This document shows, piece by piece, positions 1 to 7,766 of a DNA stretch of 19,592 nucleotides; within the stretch, counting starts at the first letter, position 1, and every line of letters begins with the position of its first letter. The notes below the pieces were generated by a model, which saw nothing but the letters and a program-made list of their open reading frames with translations, had not been told where the DNA came from and did not search any database. Where the stretch lies: positions 1-19,592 of the forward strand of contig CAZVES010000033.1 in assembly GCA_964625835.1 (NCBI GenBank). Direction: 5' to 3'. The stretch is from UBA5336 sp964625835 (lineage in GTDB: Bacteria; Pseudomonadota; Alphaproteobacteria; Caulobacterales; Hyphomonadaceae). A program made the position numbers and the translations under genes.

Positions 1-25
1 GCCGCGCCTGTCACACCAATTTCAC

Positions 26-57
26 TTGACGTTCGGGTAGGTCTGTGTGCCTATTTG
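26..57 (+). promoter_or_regulatory. Possible promoter of the cold-shock gene
   Basis: TTGACG (26-31) is a good -35 box. The best -10 match, TATTTG (52-57), is 20 nt away, longer than the optimum, so the assignment is tentative. A start near 63 would give a leader of roughly 140 nt, which is in keeping with the long leaders of cspA-type mRNAs. Confidence 0.3.
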
Positions 58-71
58 CGTCATCGGATACG

Positions 72-193
72 GTCGGTTCGAACGCCAAGACCCGTCGAAC
101 CGGCGGCCCTGACTTCTACTCCCTTCCGTAAGCGAGACCCTCGTGACCGCCTGCATGGTGTGGGCATCATGGCGCGAGACACCTACGGAAGGG
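72..193 (+). promoter_or_regulatory. Structured 5' leader of the cold-shock gene, with sequestered ribosome binding site
   Basis: Two inverted repeats lie in the leader. Bases 72-81 pair with 95-104 (one G-T wobble), forming a 10-bp hairpin with a 13-nt loop. Bases 121-130 (CCCTTCCGTA) are perfectly complementary to 184-193 (TACGGAAGGG). The second helix contains the GGAAGGG Shine-Dalgarno, which lies 7 nt before the ATG at 201. The structure could therefore mask the ribosome binding site. cspA-type mRNAs are known to switch fold with temperature; that this one does so is inference. Confidence 0.5.
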
Positions 194-200
194 TCCCATC

Positions 201-410
201 ATGGCGACCGGCAAAGTCAAGTGGTTCAACGATCAGAAGGGCTATGGATTCATCAAGCCCGATGATGGTGGTGCTGACATCTTCGTTCATATTTCGGCTG
301 TGGAGCGCTCAGGCCTTCGCTCACTGCAGGAAGATCAGGCGATCCAGTACGACCTCTACACAGATGAGCGTCGCAACAAGACGTCGGCCGTTGAGCTGAA
401 AGTTCTCTAG
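201..410 (+). CDS. Cold-shock protein, CspA family
   Basis: A 69-residue single cold-shock domain, the usual family length. The N-terminus GKVKWFNDQKGYGFIKPDDG contains RNP1 (KGYGFI), followed by RNP2 (DIFVHIS), the two nucleic-acid binding strands. Members bind single-stranded RNA or DNA in the cytoplasm and melt RNA secondary structure. The ATG follows a GGAAGGG Shine-Dalgarno at 7 nt. The gene is monocistronic by layout, with a folded leader upstream and an intrinsic terminator at 486-521. Which paralogue it is cannot be told from sequence, and whether it is cold-induced is unknown, although the leader makes post-transcriptional control plausible. Confidence 0.96.
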   Translation: MATGKVKWFNDQKGYGFIKPDDGGADIFVHISAVERSGLRSLQEDQAIQYDLYTDERRNKTSAVELKVL

Positions 411-434
411 AAAGCGGTGCTGGCGCGGCGGGGG

Positions 435-463
435 GTGACAAAACTCCGCGCCCGGCCTATATC
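435..463 (+). promoter_or_regulatory. Likely promoter of the rimP-nusA-infB operon
   Basis: GTGACA (435-440; 5 of 6 to the -35 consensus), a 17-bp spacer, then TATATC (458-463; 4 of 6). The expected start is near 470, upstream of the terminator hairpin at 486-521 and about 75 nt before the rimP ATG. No other promoter fits in the 22 bases between that hairpin and rimP. Confidence 0.5.
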
Positions 464-485
464 ACTGCCAAGTCGAAACATATCG

Positions 486-521
486 GCGGCGGTTCCGGGT
501 ACGGGGCCGCCGCTTTTGTTT
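486..521 (+). terminator. Intrinsic terminator between cspA and rimP; may also act as an operon attenuator
   Basis: Bases 486-496 pair with 503-513 (11 bp, mostly GC, two G-T wobbles) around a 6-nt loop. TTTTGTTT follows directly. This is a textbook Rho-independent terminator for cspA. Because the apparent rimP promoter is upstream of it, rimP operon transcripts must also pass it. Confidence 0.8.
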
Positions 522-544
522 ATCCAAAGGTCAGACCGTTCGCC

Positions 545-1144
545 ATGATTGCCCAGTCCCAGCAGGAAAAACGCATCCTGAGCCTGGCAGAGCCGGTCGC
601 TGCGAGCCTCGGCTTGGAGGTGGTGCGGGTGCGGATCACGGGTGGACGCCGCCCGGGCTTGCAGATCATGATCGACCGGGCTGGTGGAGGCCTTGCGGAT
701 GTGGAGGACTGCACGGACCTTTCACGCGCCCTTTCGCCAGTGTTTGACGTGGAGGACCCGGTGTCTGGCGCCTACATGCTGGAAGTGTCGACCCCTGGAA
801 TTGACCGCCCGCTCACGCGGCCAGGCGATTTTGCCGCCTGGGAAGGCCACCTGGCCAAGGTCGAACTCGCCATGCCACTTGACGGCCAGAGGCGGTTTCG
901 CGGCATCATTCTCGGCGAAGATGAAAATGGTGTGCACCTGGAGCTTGAGGGCGAGGTCGAACTGGCAGCCCATATCCACGAAATGACGAAGGCGAGCCTC
1001 GTTCTTACCGACGAGCTGATCGAGACGGCGCGCGAGCGTGGCGGCCTGCCCCCGCAACCCGATGAAGACGGTTTTGATGCCCTTGAGGTGGATGAAGCCG
1101 AAGATGAAACAGAAGACAGCGAGCAGAACGGAGCCGCAGAATGA
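545..1144 (+). CDS. rimP: Ribosome maturation factor RimP
   Basis: A 199-residue protein needed for assembly of the 30S subunit in the cytoplasm. The family hallmark VSTPGIDRPL lies at residues 81-90, with the N-terminal alpha/beta domain before it (roughly 1-85) and the SH3-like C-terminal domain after it (roughly 90-160). The last 40 residues are an acidic tail, common in alphaproteobacteria. The gene heads the rimP-nusA-ylxR-infB operon. Its stop overlaps the nusA start in an ATGA arrangement, so translational coupling is likely. The start codon has only a distant AAAGG upstream (about 13-15 nt), but MIAQ... aligns well with the usual N-terminus of the family. Confidence 0.95.
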   Translation: MIAQSQQEKRILSLAEPVAASLGLEVVRVRITGGRRPGLQIMIDRAGGGLADVEDCTDLSRALSPVFDVEDPVSGAYMLEVSTPGIDRPLTRPGDFAAWEGHLAKVELAMPLDGQRRFRGIILGEDENGVHLELEGEVELAAHIHEMTKASLVLTDELIETARERGGLPPQPDEDGFDALEVDEAEDETEDSEQNGAAE

Positions 1145-2964
1145 GTACCGTCGGCGTATCAGCCAACAGGCTGGAAATCCTACAGATTGCCAAGGCCGTG
1201 GCCGAGGAAAAGGCCATCGACAAGGCCATCGTGATCGAGGCGATGCAGGAGGCCATCGAAAAGGCGGCCAAGTCCCGCTACGGCCAGGAGCTCGACATCC
1301 GGGCCATGATCGATCCGGAAACCGGCGAACAGACCCTCACCCGGGTCCAGACCGTTGTGACTGATGCCGAGATCGAGGATGAGTCCCAGCAGATCACCCT
1401 GACCGACGCCCGCAAGATCGATGCCGAACTTGAGATCGGCGATGAAATCTCCGAAGAACTCCCGCCTTTCGACTTTGGCCGTGTCGCCGCACAGACGGCC
1501 AAGCAGGTGATCATGCAGAAGGTGCGCGATGCCGAGCGCGAGCGCCAGTTCAATGAATTCAAGGACCGCGAGGGCGAGGTCATCAATGGCATCGTCAAGC
1601 GCGTCGAGTATGGCCATGTGATTGTGGACCTGGGGCGCGCGGAAGGGATCATCCGGCGCAATGACGGCATCCCGCGGGAAAATTTCCAGACCAATGACCG
1701 CGTTCGCGCCTATCTCTACAAGGTCAGTCGCGAGCTGAAGGGGCCCCAGATTTTCCTTTCACGGGCCCATCCGGACTTCATGGTCAAGCTGTTCGCCCAG
1801 GAAGTGCCTGAAGTTTATGAGGGCGTCATAGAGATCAAGTCGTGCGCGCGCGATCCCGGCTCACGGGCCAAGATCGGCGTCGTTTCGAATGACAATTCGA
1901 TTGATCCCGTCGGTGCGTGTGTTGGTATGCGCGGGGCGCGTGTCCAGGCCGTGGTGTCGGAACTGTCGGGTGAGAAGATCGACATCATCCCTTGGAGCTA
2001 TGACGACGCCACCTTCATCGTGAACGCGTTGCAGCCGGCCGAGGTGTCCAAGGTGGTCCTCGACGAGGAAGAACAACGCGTCGAGGTCGTGGTGGCCGAC
2101 GATCAGTTCCCCCTCGCGATTGGCCGACGCGGCCAGAATGTCCGGCTCGCATCACAGCTGACGGGCTGGCAGATCGACCTGGTCACGGAGACCGCTGATT
2201 CCGAGCGCTACCAGAAGGACTTCCAGGAGCGCACCGACCTGTTCATGCAGGCCCTCGATGCCGATGAGACGCTGGCACAGCTCCTGGCCTCGGAAGGGTT
2301 CGAGACGGTTGAGGAAATCGCGTTTGTCGCGCCGGAGGATTTCATCCAGATTGAAGGCTTTGATGAAGACGTGGCCGCGGAAATTCAGGAGCGGGCCCGC
2401 GAATACCTCGACAAGCTGGCCAAGGAGCAGGATGCCCGCCGGCGTGAACTTGGCGTCGAAGACGAGGTCATGACGCTGGAAAGCATGACGCCAGCCTTCG
2501 CTGTCAAACTGGGCGAAGAGGGCATCAAGACCGTCGATGACGTGGCTGGCCTGGTCCCCGACGACATCACCGGCTATCGAGAGCCGGGACCGGACGGCAA
2601 ACCAATGTGGGTCGACGGCATCCTGAAAAAGGGCGAAATGCGCAAGGATGACGCCCAGCTCTTCATCATGAAGACCCGCGTGAAGGCGGGCTGGATCGAG
2701 CAGGCCGCGCTCGATGAGTTGCAGGCGCAGATGGTCGCAGACCAGTTGGGCGAGGAAATGAACCTCACGGAAGAGGAGAGGGCGCTCCTCGCGCTCGGCG
2801 AATTGGGGTCGGCGCCAAGCGGGAATGACACCGGTGCGGAGGCCGTCGAGGAGGAGATCGAGGTCAGCGAGGCCGACCTGGAGGCGGCAGCCGAAGCGCT
2901 CGACCTGGACCTGGACGCTTTGGCAGAACTGGGGGAGGCGGACGATTCCGAAAAGCCCCAATGA
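1141..2964 (+). CDS. nusA: Transcription termination/antitermination factor NusA
   Basis: A 607-residue RNA polymerase-binding factor controlling pausing, termination and antitermination. Domains in order are: N-terminal polymerase-binding domain (about 1-130); S1 domain (about 143-205, with the EGIIRRND segment); KH1 (GACVGMRGARV, 258-268); KH2 (AIGRRGQNVRLAS, 326-338); two helix-hairpin-helix type C-terminal repeats (about 365-425 and 440-490); a conserved segment from about 490 to 540; and a strongly acidic tail (about 550-607). The length is longer than NusA forms lacking the C-terminal repeats. Translation is coupled to rimP through the 4-nt ATGA overlap. In E. coli nusA is autoregulated; a terminator inside the operon leader here would fit a similar loop, but that is inference. 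Confidence 0.98.
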   Translation: MSTVGVSANRLEILQIAKAVAEEKAIDKAIVIEAMQEAIEKAAKSRYGQELDIRAMIDPETGEQTLTRVQTVVTDAEIEDESQQITLTDARKIDAELEIGDEISEELPPFDFGRVAAQTAKQVIMQKVRDAERERQFNEFKDREGEVINGIVKRVEYGHVIVDLGRAEGIIRRNDGIPRENFQTNDRVRAYLYKVSRELKGPQIFLSRAHPDFMVKLFAQEVPEVYEGVIEIKSCARDPGSRAKIGVVSNDNSIDPVGACVGMRGARVQAVVSELSGEKIDIIPWSYDDATFIVNALQPAEVSKVVLDEEEQRVEVVVADDQFPLAIGRRGQNVRLASQLTGWQIDLVTETADSERYQKDFQERTDLFMQALDADETLAQLLASEGFETVEEIAFVAPEDFIQIEGFDEDVAAEIQERAREYLDKLAKEQDARRRELGVEDEVMTLESMTPAFAVKLGEEGIKTVDDVAGLVPDDITGYREPGPDGKPMWVDGILKKGEMRKDDAQLFIMKTRVKAGWIEQAALDELQAQMVADQLGEEMNLTEEERALLALGELGSAPSGNDTGAEAVEEEIEVSEADLEAAAEALDLDLDALAELGEADDSEKPQ

Positions 2965-3004
2965 TCGCCGCGACCTTGTAGGCACCCGAGCCGCCGCAAA
3001 GTCA

Positions 3005-3610
3005 TTGCCCGAGCGCGAATGCGCGGTCGGCAAGCGGACCCGCCCGCAAGCGGAGATGATCCGCTTCGTGCGCGGACCGGACGGTGCCGTATTGGCCGAC
3101 ATATCGAGCAAGCTTCCCGGTCGGGGCGTATGGATTACTGCGCGCCGGGAGTGCGTTGATGAGGCCATTGCCAAAGGCGTGTTCCCGCGCCGGTTCAAGG
3201 CTGCGGCCATGGCGCCTGAAGACCTGTCTGACCAGGTCGAGGCGCTTCTGGCACAACGTTGCATTTCCCTGCTGGGCCTTGCGCGCAAGGCAGGACACCT
3301 TGTGTCCGGCTTCGACCAGGTCCGCGCGAGCGTGCGAAAGGGCCGTCCGGCCTGGCTGATCGAGGCCAGCGACGGCGCGCCTGACGGTCGCGCTAAGGTG
3401 TATTCGCTGGCGAAAGCCCTATATGACGATGTGAAATTGGCTGGCGCACTGACGTCAGCTGAATTGGGCATGGCCTTGGGGCGTGAGGGTGTGATACACG
3501 CCTTGCTCCAACCCACACCCTTGGTGAACAGCTGGACTGTCGCCTATGGGCGATTAAAAGGGTTTCGGCTTTCGCCTGAAGATCACTGGTTCTCGACTGG
3601 CGATCCTTGA
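3005..3610 (+). CDS. YlxR (DUF448) domain fused to L7Ae-like RNA-binding domain
   Basis: A cytoplasmic RNA-binding protein encoded between nusA and infB, the usual alphaproteobacterial place for this fusion. Counted from a TTG at 3005 it has 201 residues. The YlxR part has the RECAVGKR and EMIRFVRGPDG segments and the LPGRGVWI motif (about residues 37-44). The L7Ae/L30e-like part (about 85-180) starts at the SLLGLARKAGHLVSG segment. Exact function is unknown for the family; YlxR proteins are linked to nucleoid or RNA regulation. The start is uncertain: TTG 3005 has no visible Shine-Dalgarno, and the only in-frame ATG before the domain (2825) lies 140 nt inside nusA and adds arginine-rich out-of-frame sequence. 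See the finding on possible +1 frameshifting. Confidence 0.85.
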   Translation: MPERECAVGKRTRPQAEMIRFVRGPDGAVLADISSKLPGRGVWITARRECVDEAIAKGVFPRRFKAAAMAPEDLSDQVEALLAQRCISLLGLARKAGHLVSGFDQVRASVRKGRPAWLIEASDGAPDGRAKVYSLAKALYDDVKLAGALTSAELGMALGREGVIHALLQPTPLVNSWTVAYGRLKGFRLSPEDHWFSTGDP

Positions 3611-3661
3611 TGGCAATCCGGTGCGCATGGTGCGGACTGGGCAAAACAGTTATTGGTGCGG

Positions 3662-6241
3662 ATGAGCGACACGAAAGACACAGGCGGGCGCAAACCCCTT
3701 ACGACCTCCCGCGGTTCGGGTACGGTAAAGCAGAGCTTCAGCCATGGCCGATCCAAGCAAGTGGAAGTGGTCAAGAAGAAGAAGCGCGTGGTGACTCCAG
3801 GCGGATCAGGCGGTGGAAACCGTTCTGGTGGTGGCTCAGGGAATGCGGGTGCGTCCTCTCAAAAAGGGTCTGGCGGGAACGCGCAGTCCAAGCTGGCCGC
3901 GATGGCCAGAAAGCTCGGCATCACCGAGGCGGAGTTGCTTGCGCGTCAGAGGGTCCTCTTGCAGCGCAAAGCTCAGGAAGAGGCACGCAAGGCCGAGGCA
4001 AACAAGACCCATGAGGCCCAGGCCAGGCTGCGTGAAGAGCAGAACAAGAAAGTCCAGGAAGAGAAAGAACGCGAAGAAGCAGAGGCCCGGCGCAAGGCAG
4101 ACGAGGAGCGCAAGCGGGTCGAGGAATTGGAGGCCAAGAAACGTGAGGCAGAGACCGGGCGCAGCGAGGGCCGCGGGAAAGCTGCTGTCGCGCACAACCC
4201 CGATCCCGTTGCGCCTCCGGATCAGGCCGACCTCGAGGCTGCTGGCGGACGCGTCAAACGCGGAAAGGGCGGTGGCCGCGAGGAAAATCGCGAGCGCCAG
4301 TCTGGCGGCCGCGGGCGTGGCGGATCGGAGCGCCGGCGCGGAAAGCTGACAATCGCAGCCGCCTTGGGCGATGATGGCGACCGCCAGCGGTCGCTTGCCT
4401 CTGTCAAGCGTGCGCGCGAACGTGAACGCGAGCGGCGCCAGTCGGGCGGCAGTGAGAGTGGCGAAAAGGTCTCTGTCGAAGTCACTCTGCCCGAGACGAT
4501 CACGCTTCAGGAGCTTGCGGGCCGCATGAGGGAGCGCGTCGGCGACGTTGTGAAGTTCATGATGCAGCAGGGCGAGATGATGCGGGGCAACGACATCATC
4601 GATGCCGACATGGCCGAACTGATCGCCACAGAATTTGGACACACTGTGAAACGTGTGGCTGAGTCCGATGTCGAAATCGGACTGGCAGGCGACGATGACC
4701 AGGAAGAGGACCTCAAACCTCGCGCCCCGGTCGTGACCATCATGGGTCATGTCGATCACGGAAAGACGTCCCTGCTCGACGCCATGCGGAAAACCGATGT
4801 GGTGTCCGGGGAGGCCGGTGGCATCACCCAGCACATCGGCGCCTATCAGGTGGCCGACGGCGGCGGCAACAAGATCACCTTCATTGACACGCCCGGCCAC
4901 GCGGCGTTTTCGGCCATGCGTGCGCGCGGGGCGGACATCACGGATATCGTGATCCTGGTCGTGGCTGCCGATGACGGGGTCATGCCCCAGACGATTGAGG
5001 CCATCAACCACGCCAAGGCGGCTGATGTGCCCCTGATCGTGGCGGTCAACAAGATCGACAAGCCCGATGCAAAGTCTAAGGATGTTCTTACCGAACTGCT
5101 CCAGCACGACATTCAGGTTGAGGCTATGGGTGGCGAGGTGCAGGCCGTGGAAGTGTCGGCCCTGGAAAAAACCAATCTTGACGGCCTGTCAGAGGCCATC
5201 ACTCTTCAGGCCGAACTGCTTGAACTGAAAGCAAACCCCGACCGCCATGCAGATGGCAGTGTGGTGGAGAGCCAGCTCGACAAGGGCCGCGGTTCCGTCG
5301 CCACGGTGCTGGTCAAGCGCGGCACGCTGAAACGCGGCGACATTGTCGTTGCGGGCACCCAGTGGGGCAAGGTTCGCGCCCTCGTCAATGAACGCGGCGA
5401 ACAGCTGGATACGGCGGGGCCGTCTGTCCCGGTCGAGATCCTCGGCCTAGACGGTGCGCCCGAGCCGGGTGAGCCTTTCTATGTCGTCGACAGCGAGGCG
5501 CGTGCGCGCGAAGTGACCGAGTATCGCATTCGCCAGAAGCGCCAGGTGGCTGGCAAGGCGTCCGTTGCGGCCCGTGCCTCGCTCGACCAGCTGATGAACA
5601 AACTGAAGGATGGCGCCGTCGAGACGCAGGAACTGCCCCTCGTCGTGAAGGCCGACACCCAGGGTTCGGTCGAGGCCATCGGCCAGTCCGTGGAGAAAAT
5701 CTCCACTGACGAGGTCCGGGCCACAGCGATCCACGGCGCTGTGGGCGGTATCTCCGAATCTGATGTGTTGCTTGCCCAGTCCTCGGGCGCTCCGATCATC
5801 GCTTTCAATGTTCGCGCCAACAAACAGGCGCGCGACCTGGCCGAACGCGAAGGCGTGGAGATCCGCTACTATTCGATCATCTACAACCTGATCGACGATG
5901 TGAAAGACGCCCTGTCGGGCATGCTGGCACCTGAGCAGCGCGAATCCTTCATCGGCTATGCGGAGATCCTGGAAGTCTTCAACATCACCCGCGTGGGCAA
6001 GGTGGCCGGCTGCCGGGTGACGGAAGGCGTTGTGAAGCGCGGCTGTGGCGTGCGCCTTCTGCGTGATGATGTGGTCATCCATGAAGGCAAGCTGAAGACG
6101 CTGAAGCGGTTCAAGGATGAGGTCGCCGAGGTCTCTTCCGGCATGGAATGCGGCATGGCATTCGAGAAGTACGAAGACATTCGCGAAGGTGACCGGATCG
6201 AGTGCTTCACCGTCGAAGAGGTCGCGCGGACTCTCGATTAG
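3662..6241 (+). CDS. infB: Translation initiation factor IF-2
   Basis: An 859-residue GTPase that brings initiator tRNA to the 30S subunit. The N-terminal 270 or so residues are alphaproteobacterial in type: a basic start with QSFSHGRSKQVEVV, a glycine/serine stretch, a long charged Glu/Lys/Arg-rich helical or coiled-coil region, then RGRG-like segments. The G domain carries G1 GHVDHGKT (362-369), G3 DTPGH (409-413) and G4 NKID (463-466), followed by the domain II barrel and the C-terminal fMet-tRNA binding region. I chose ATG 3662 (MSDTKDTGG...) over a TTG three codons earlier because family members begin MS(D/E). The gap from ylxR is 51 nt. The gene ends 6 nt from the stop of truB on the other strand instead of continuing into rbfA. 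Confidence 0.97.
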   Translation: MSDTKDTGGRKPLTTSRGSGTVKQSFSHGRSKQVEVVKKKKRVVTPGGSGGGNRSGGGSGNAGASSQKGSGGNAQSKLAAMARKLGITEAELLARQRVLLQRKAQEEARKAEANKTHEAQARLREEQNKKVQEEKEREEAEARRKADEERKRVEELEAKKREAETGRSEGRGKAAVAHNPDPVAPPDQADLEAAGGRVKRGKGGGREENRERQSGGRGRGGSERRRGKLTIAAALGDDGDRQRSLASVKRARERERERRQSGGSESGEKVSVEVTLPETITLQELAGRMRERVGDVVKFMMQQGEMMRGNDIIDADMAELIATEFGHTVKRVAESDVEIGLAGDDDQEEDLKPRAPVVTIMGHVDHGKTSLLDAMRKTDVVSGEAGGITQHIGAYQVADGGGNKITFIDTPGHAAFSAMRARGADITDIVILVVAADDGVMPQTIEAINHAKAADVPLIVAVNKIDKPDAKSKDVLTELLQHDIQVEAMGGEVQAVEVSALEKTNLDGLSEAITLQAELLELKANPDRHADGSVVESQLDKGRGSVATVLVKRGTLKRGDIVVAGTQWGKVRALVNERGEQLDTAGPSVPVEILGLDGAPEPGEPFYVVDSEARAREVTEYRIRQKRQVAGKASVAARASLDQLMNKLKDGAVETQELPLVVKADTQGSVEAIGQSVEKISTDEVRATAIHGAVGGISESDVLLAQSSGAPIIAFNVRANKQARDLAEREGVEIRYYSIIYNLIDDVKDALSGMLAPEQRESFIGYAEILEVFNITRVGKVAGCRVTEGVVKRGCGVRLLRDDVVIHEGKLKTLKRFKDEVAEVSSGMECGMAFEKYEDIREGDRIECFTVEEVARTLD

Positions 6242-6247
6242 AGTTCT

Positions 6248-7189
6248 CTAGACCTGAAACACCCGCGTCGGCTTGAATTGGCCGGCGCGGACTTCTCCGA
6301 GCGCGAGCGCCATTTCTCCATCCATGGCCACGGCGAGCCGGTCTTCACGGGCTGAGCGGCTGTCTGCGCGCCAGGCTTCGACCACATGGGGCATCAGTTT
6401 CACGGTGCGGCCCTGTTTGAGAAGGCTGGCATCGCCTGCAGCAAGGTCGACCGGTGGCAGGTCATCCAGCGCGGTTTCCAATGGCAGGAGCACCTGCCGG
6501 CGTGCCTCGATGCTCTCAATCGTCTCAAGCGAAACGGGACTCCGGGCGTCCTCCAGCGTGAATTCACCCACACGCGTGCGCCGCAGGGCGCTGATATGGC
6601 CCTCGCAGCTGAGGTCAAAGGCCAGGTCGCGCGCCAGGGCGCGGACATAGAACCCCTTTCCCGTCACCACATGGATTTCGGTGTGATCGGCGTCGGGCAT
6701 GTCGGTGACCCTCGCCTCGTGGATCTGGACCGGCCGGCTTTCCAGTTCGAACGTCTCTCCATCACGCGCCAGGTCGTAGGCGCGCTCGCCATTCACCTTG
6801 ATGGCCGAGAATTTCGGCGGGACCTGTTCGATTTCGCCCCGATAAGTCTCTAGCGCGGCTTCGATCTGATCGATCCTGGGCCTCGCCGGCGATCTGGCGA
6901 TCACGGCGCCTTCCTTGTCCTGGCTGTCGGTCGACGTGCCCCACTCTATGGTAAAAACGTATTCCTTTTCGGCGTCCATCGCCCATGCGGAGGTCTTCGT
7001 CGCTTCGCCAAACGCAATCGGGAGAATGCCTGAAGCAAGCGGATCGAGCGTTCCGCCATGGCCGGCTTTCTGGGCGTCCAGCAGCCGCTTGGTCAGGCCC
7101 ACCGCCTGGGTGGAGGTCATGTCCACGGGCTTGTCGAGCACCAGCCAGCCATGGACGGGATCACCTTTGCGCTTGCGCTGACGGGACAT
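6248..7189 (-). CDS. truB: tRNA pseudouridine(55) synthase TruB
   Basis: A 313-residue enzyme that isomerises U55 in the T-loop of most tRNAs. The catalytic signature GHGGTLDPLASG is present with the nucleophile Asp49, preceded by LVLDKPVDMTSTQAV. The KEYVFTIEWG segment and the GFYVRALARDLA motif (TruB motif III) are also visible. The C-terminal 70 residues fit the shorter PUA-like tail of alphaproteobacterial TruB. The start ATG has GAAAGG 7 nt upstream. In most proteobacteria truB lies downstream of infB-rbfA on the same strand; here it is convergent with infB, with 6 nt between stops, and must have its own promoter, which I could not pick out. Confidence 0.97.
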   Translation of the reverse strand: MSRQRKRKGDPVHGWLVLDKPVDMTSTQAVGLTKRLLDAQKAGHGGTLDPLASGILPIAFGEATKTSAWAMDAEKEYVFTIEWGTSTDSQDKEGAVIARSPARPRIDQIEAALETYRGEIEQVPPKFSAIKVNGERAYDLARDGETFELESRPVQIHEARVTDMPDADHTEIHVVTGKGFYVRALARDLAFDLSCEGHISALRRTRVGEFTLEDARSPVSLETIESIEARRQVLLPLETALDDLPPVDLAAGDASLLKQGRTVKLMPHVVEAWRADSRSAREDRLAVAMDGEMALALGEVRAGQFKPTRVFQV

Positions 7190-7353
7190 GGAAAAACCTT
7201 TCGGGCGACGCCGACGGATCGAACGCAGACGCCGTATTGACGGGCCGCCGGTATCGCGCGGCAGATCGACTTATGCAAGGGAGCACGCCCCGCAGAAGCA
7301 GGTGCCCGGGCGCCATGTAGCTGTCTCGCCAGACAGGCGTGATTGAAGCCGGC

Positions 7354-7692
7354 CTAAGCGTAGACCTTTTCCTTCCCGAAATGCTTGGTCAGCATGTAGT
7401 AGATCGCGGCGCGGTACTTGTTGCGGTCGGACTTGCCGTACTGATCTATCACTGCATCGAGCCCCTCATCCAGCTTCGCGCCTTCCGTCAGGCCGAGTTT
7501 CTTGACGAGGAAGTTTTTCTTCACACGGTCCATTTCAGCCGGGTCATTGGCGGAAATCGTGGAACTGTCGCGGTTGTAGATGGATGGGCCGCATCCGATC
7601 GTGACCTTTTTCAGCAGGTCCATGTCCACCGAAACGCCCTTTTCCTTCAGGACCTTGGCATACTTTTCGATGAGCTCATCGCGTTTCGACAT
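7354..7692 (-). CDS. DUF2853 family protein
   Basis: A 112-residue, charged, soluble protein without signal peptide or membrane segment. It matches the DUF2853 family in length and character: MSKRDELIEKYAKVLKEKG at the start, a KNFLVKKLGL segment in the middle, and a conserved C-terminal helix DRNKYRAAIYYMLTKHFGK. It is predicted mostly helical. Function is unknown for the family. The start is supported by AAGGAGA at 3-5 nt from the ATG. It is a single-gene unit by layout, with more than 70 nt to its upstream neighbour and about 165 nt to truB. A 6-bp perfect hairpin at 7321-7336 lies downstream but has no T-tract on this strand. Confidence 0.85.
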   Translation of the reverse strand: MSKRDELIEKYAKVLKEKGVSVDMDLLKKVTIGCGPSIYNRDSSTISANDPAEMDRVKKNFLVKKLGLTEGAKLDEGLDAVIDQYGKSDRNKYRAAIYYMLTKHFGKEKVYA

Positions 7693-7766
7693 CGTCTTCT
7701 CCTTGCGGGGTCTTGGCTAGTCTCGAACAAGGGGCGCAACTTTCAACCCTGCCCCAGACAACCCGC

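Noticed and set aside
75..102. GGTTCGAAC resembling a tRNA T-loop
   Set aside because: The flanking five bases do not form a T-stem and no acceptor or anticodon arms are present; the bases pair instead as a leader hairpin.
2825..3004. Upstream ATG 2825 as start of the YlxR-L7Ae gene
   Set aside because: It would place 140 nt inside nusA and add arginine/tryptophan-rich residues typical of an out-of-frame reading; the conserved domain begins after 3005.
7321..7336. Perfect hairpin CTGTCT-CGCC-AGACAG after the DUF2853 gene as a terminator
   Set aside because: No T-tract follows on either strand, and the stem is only 6 bp.
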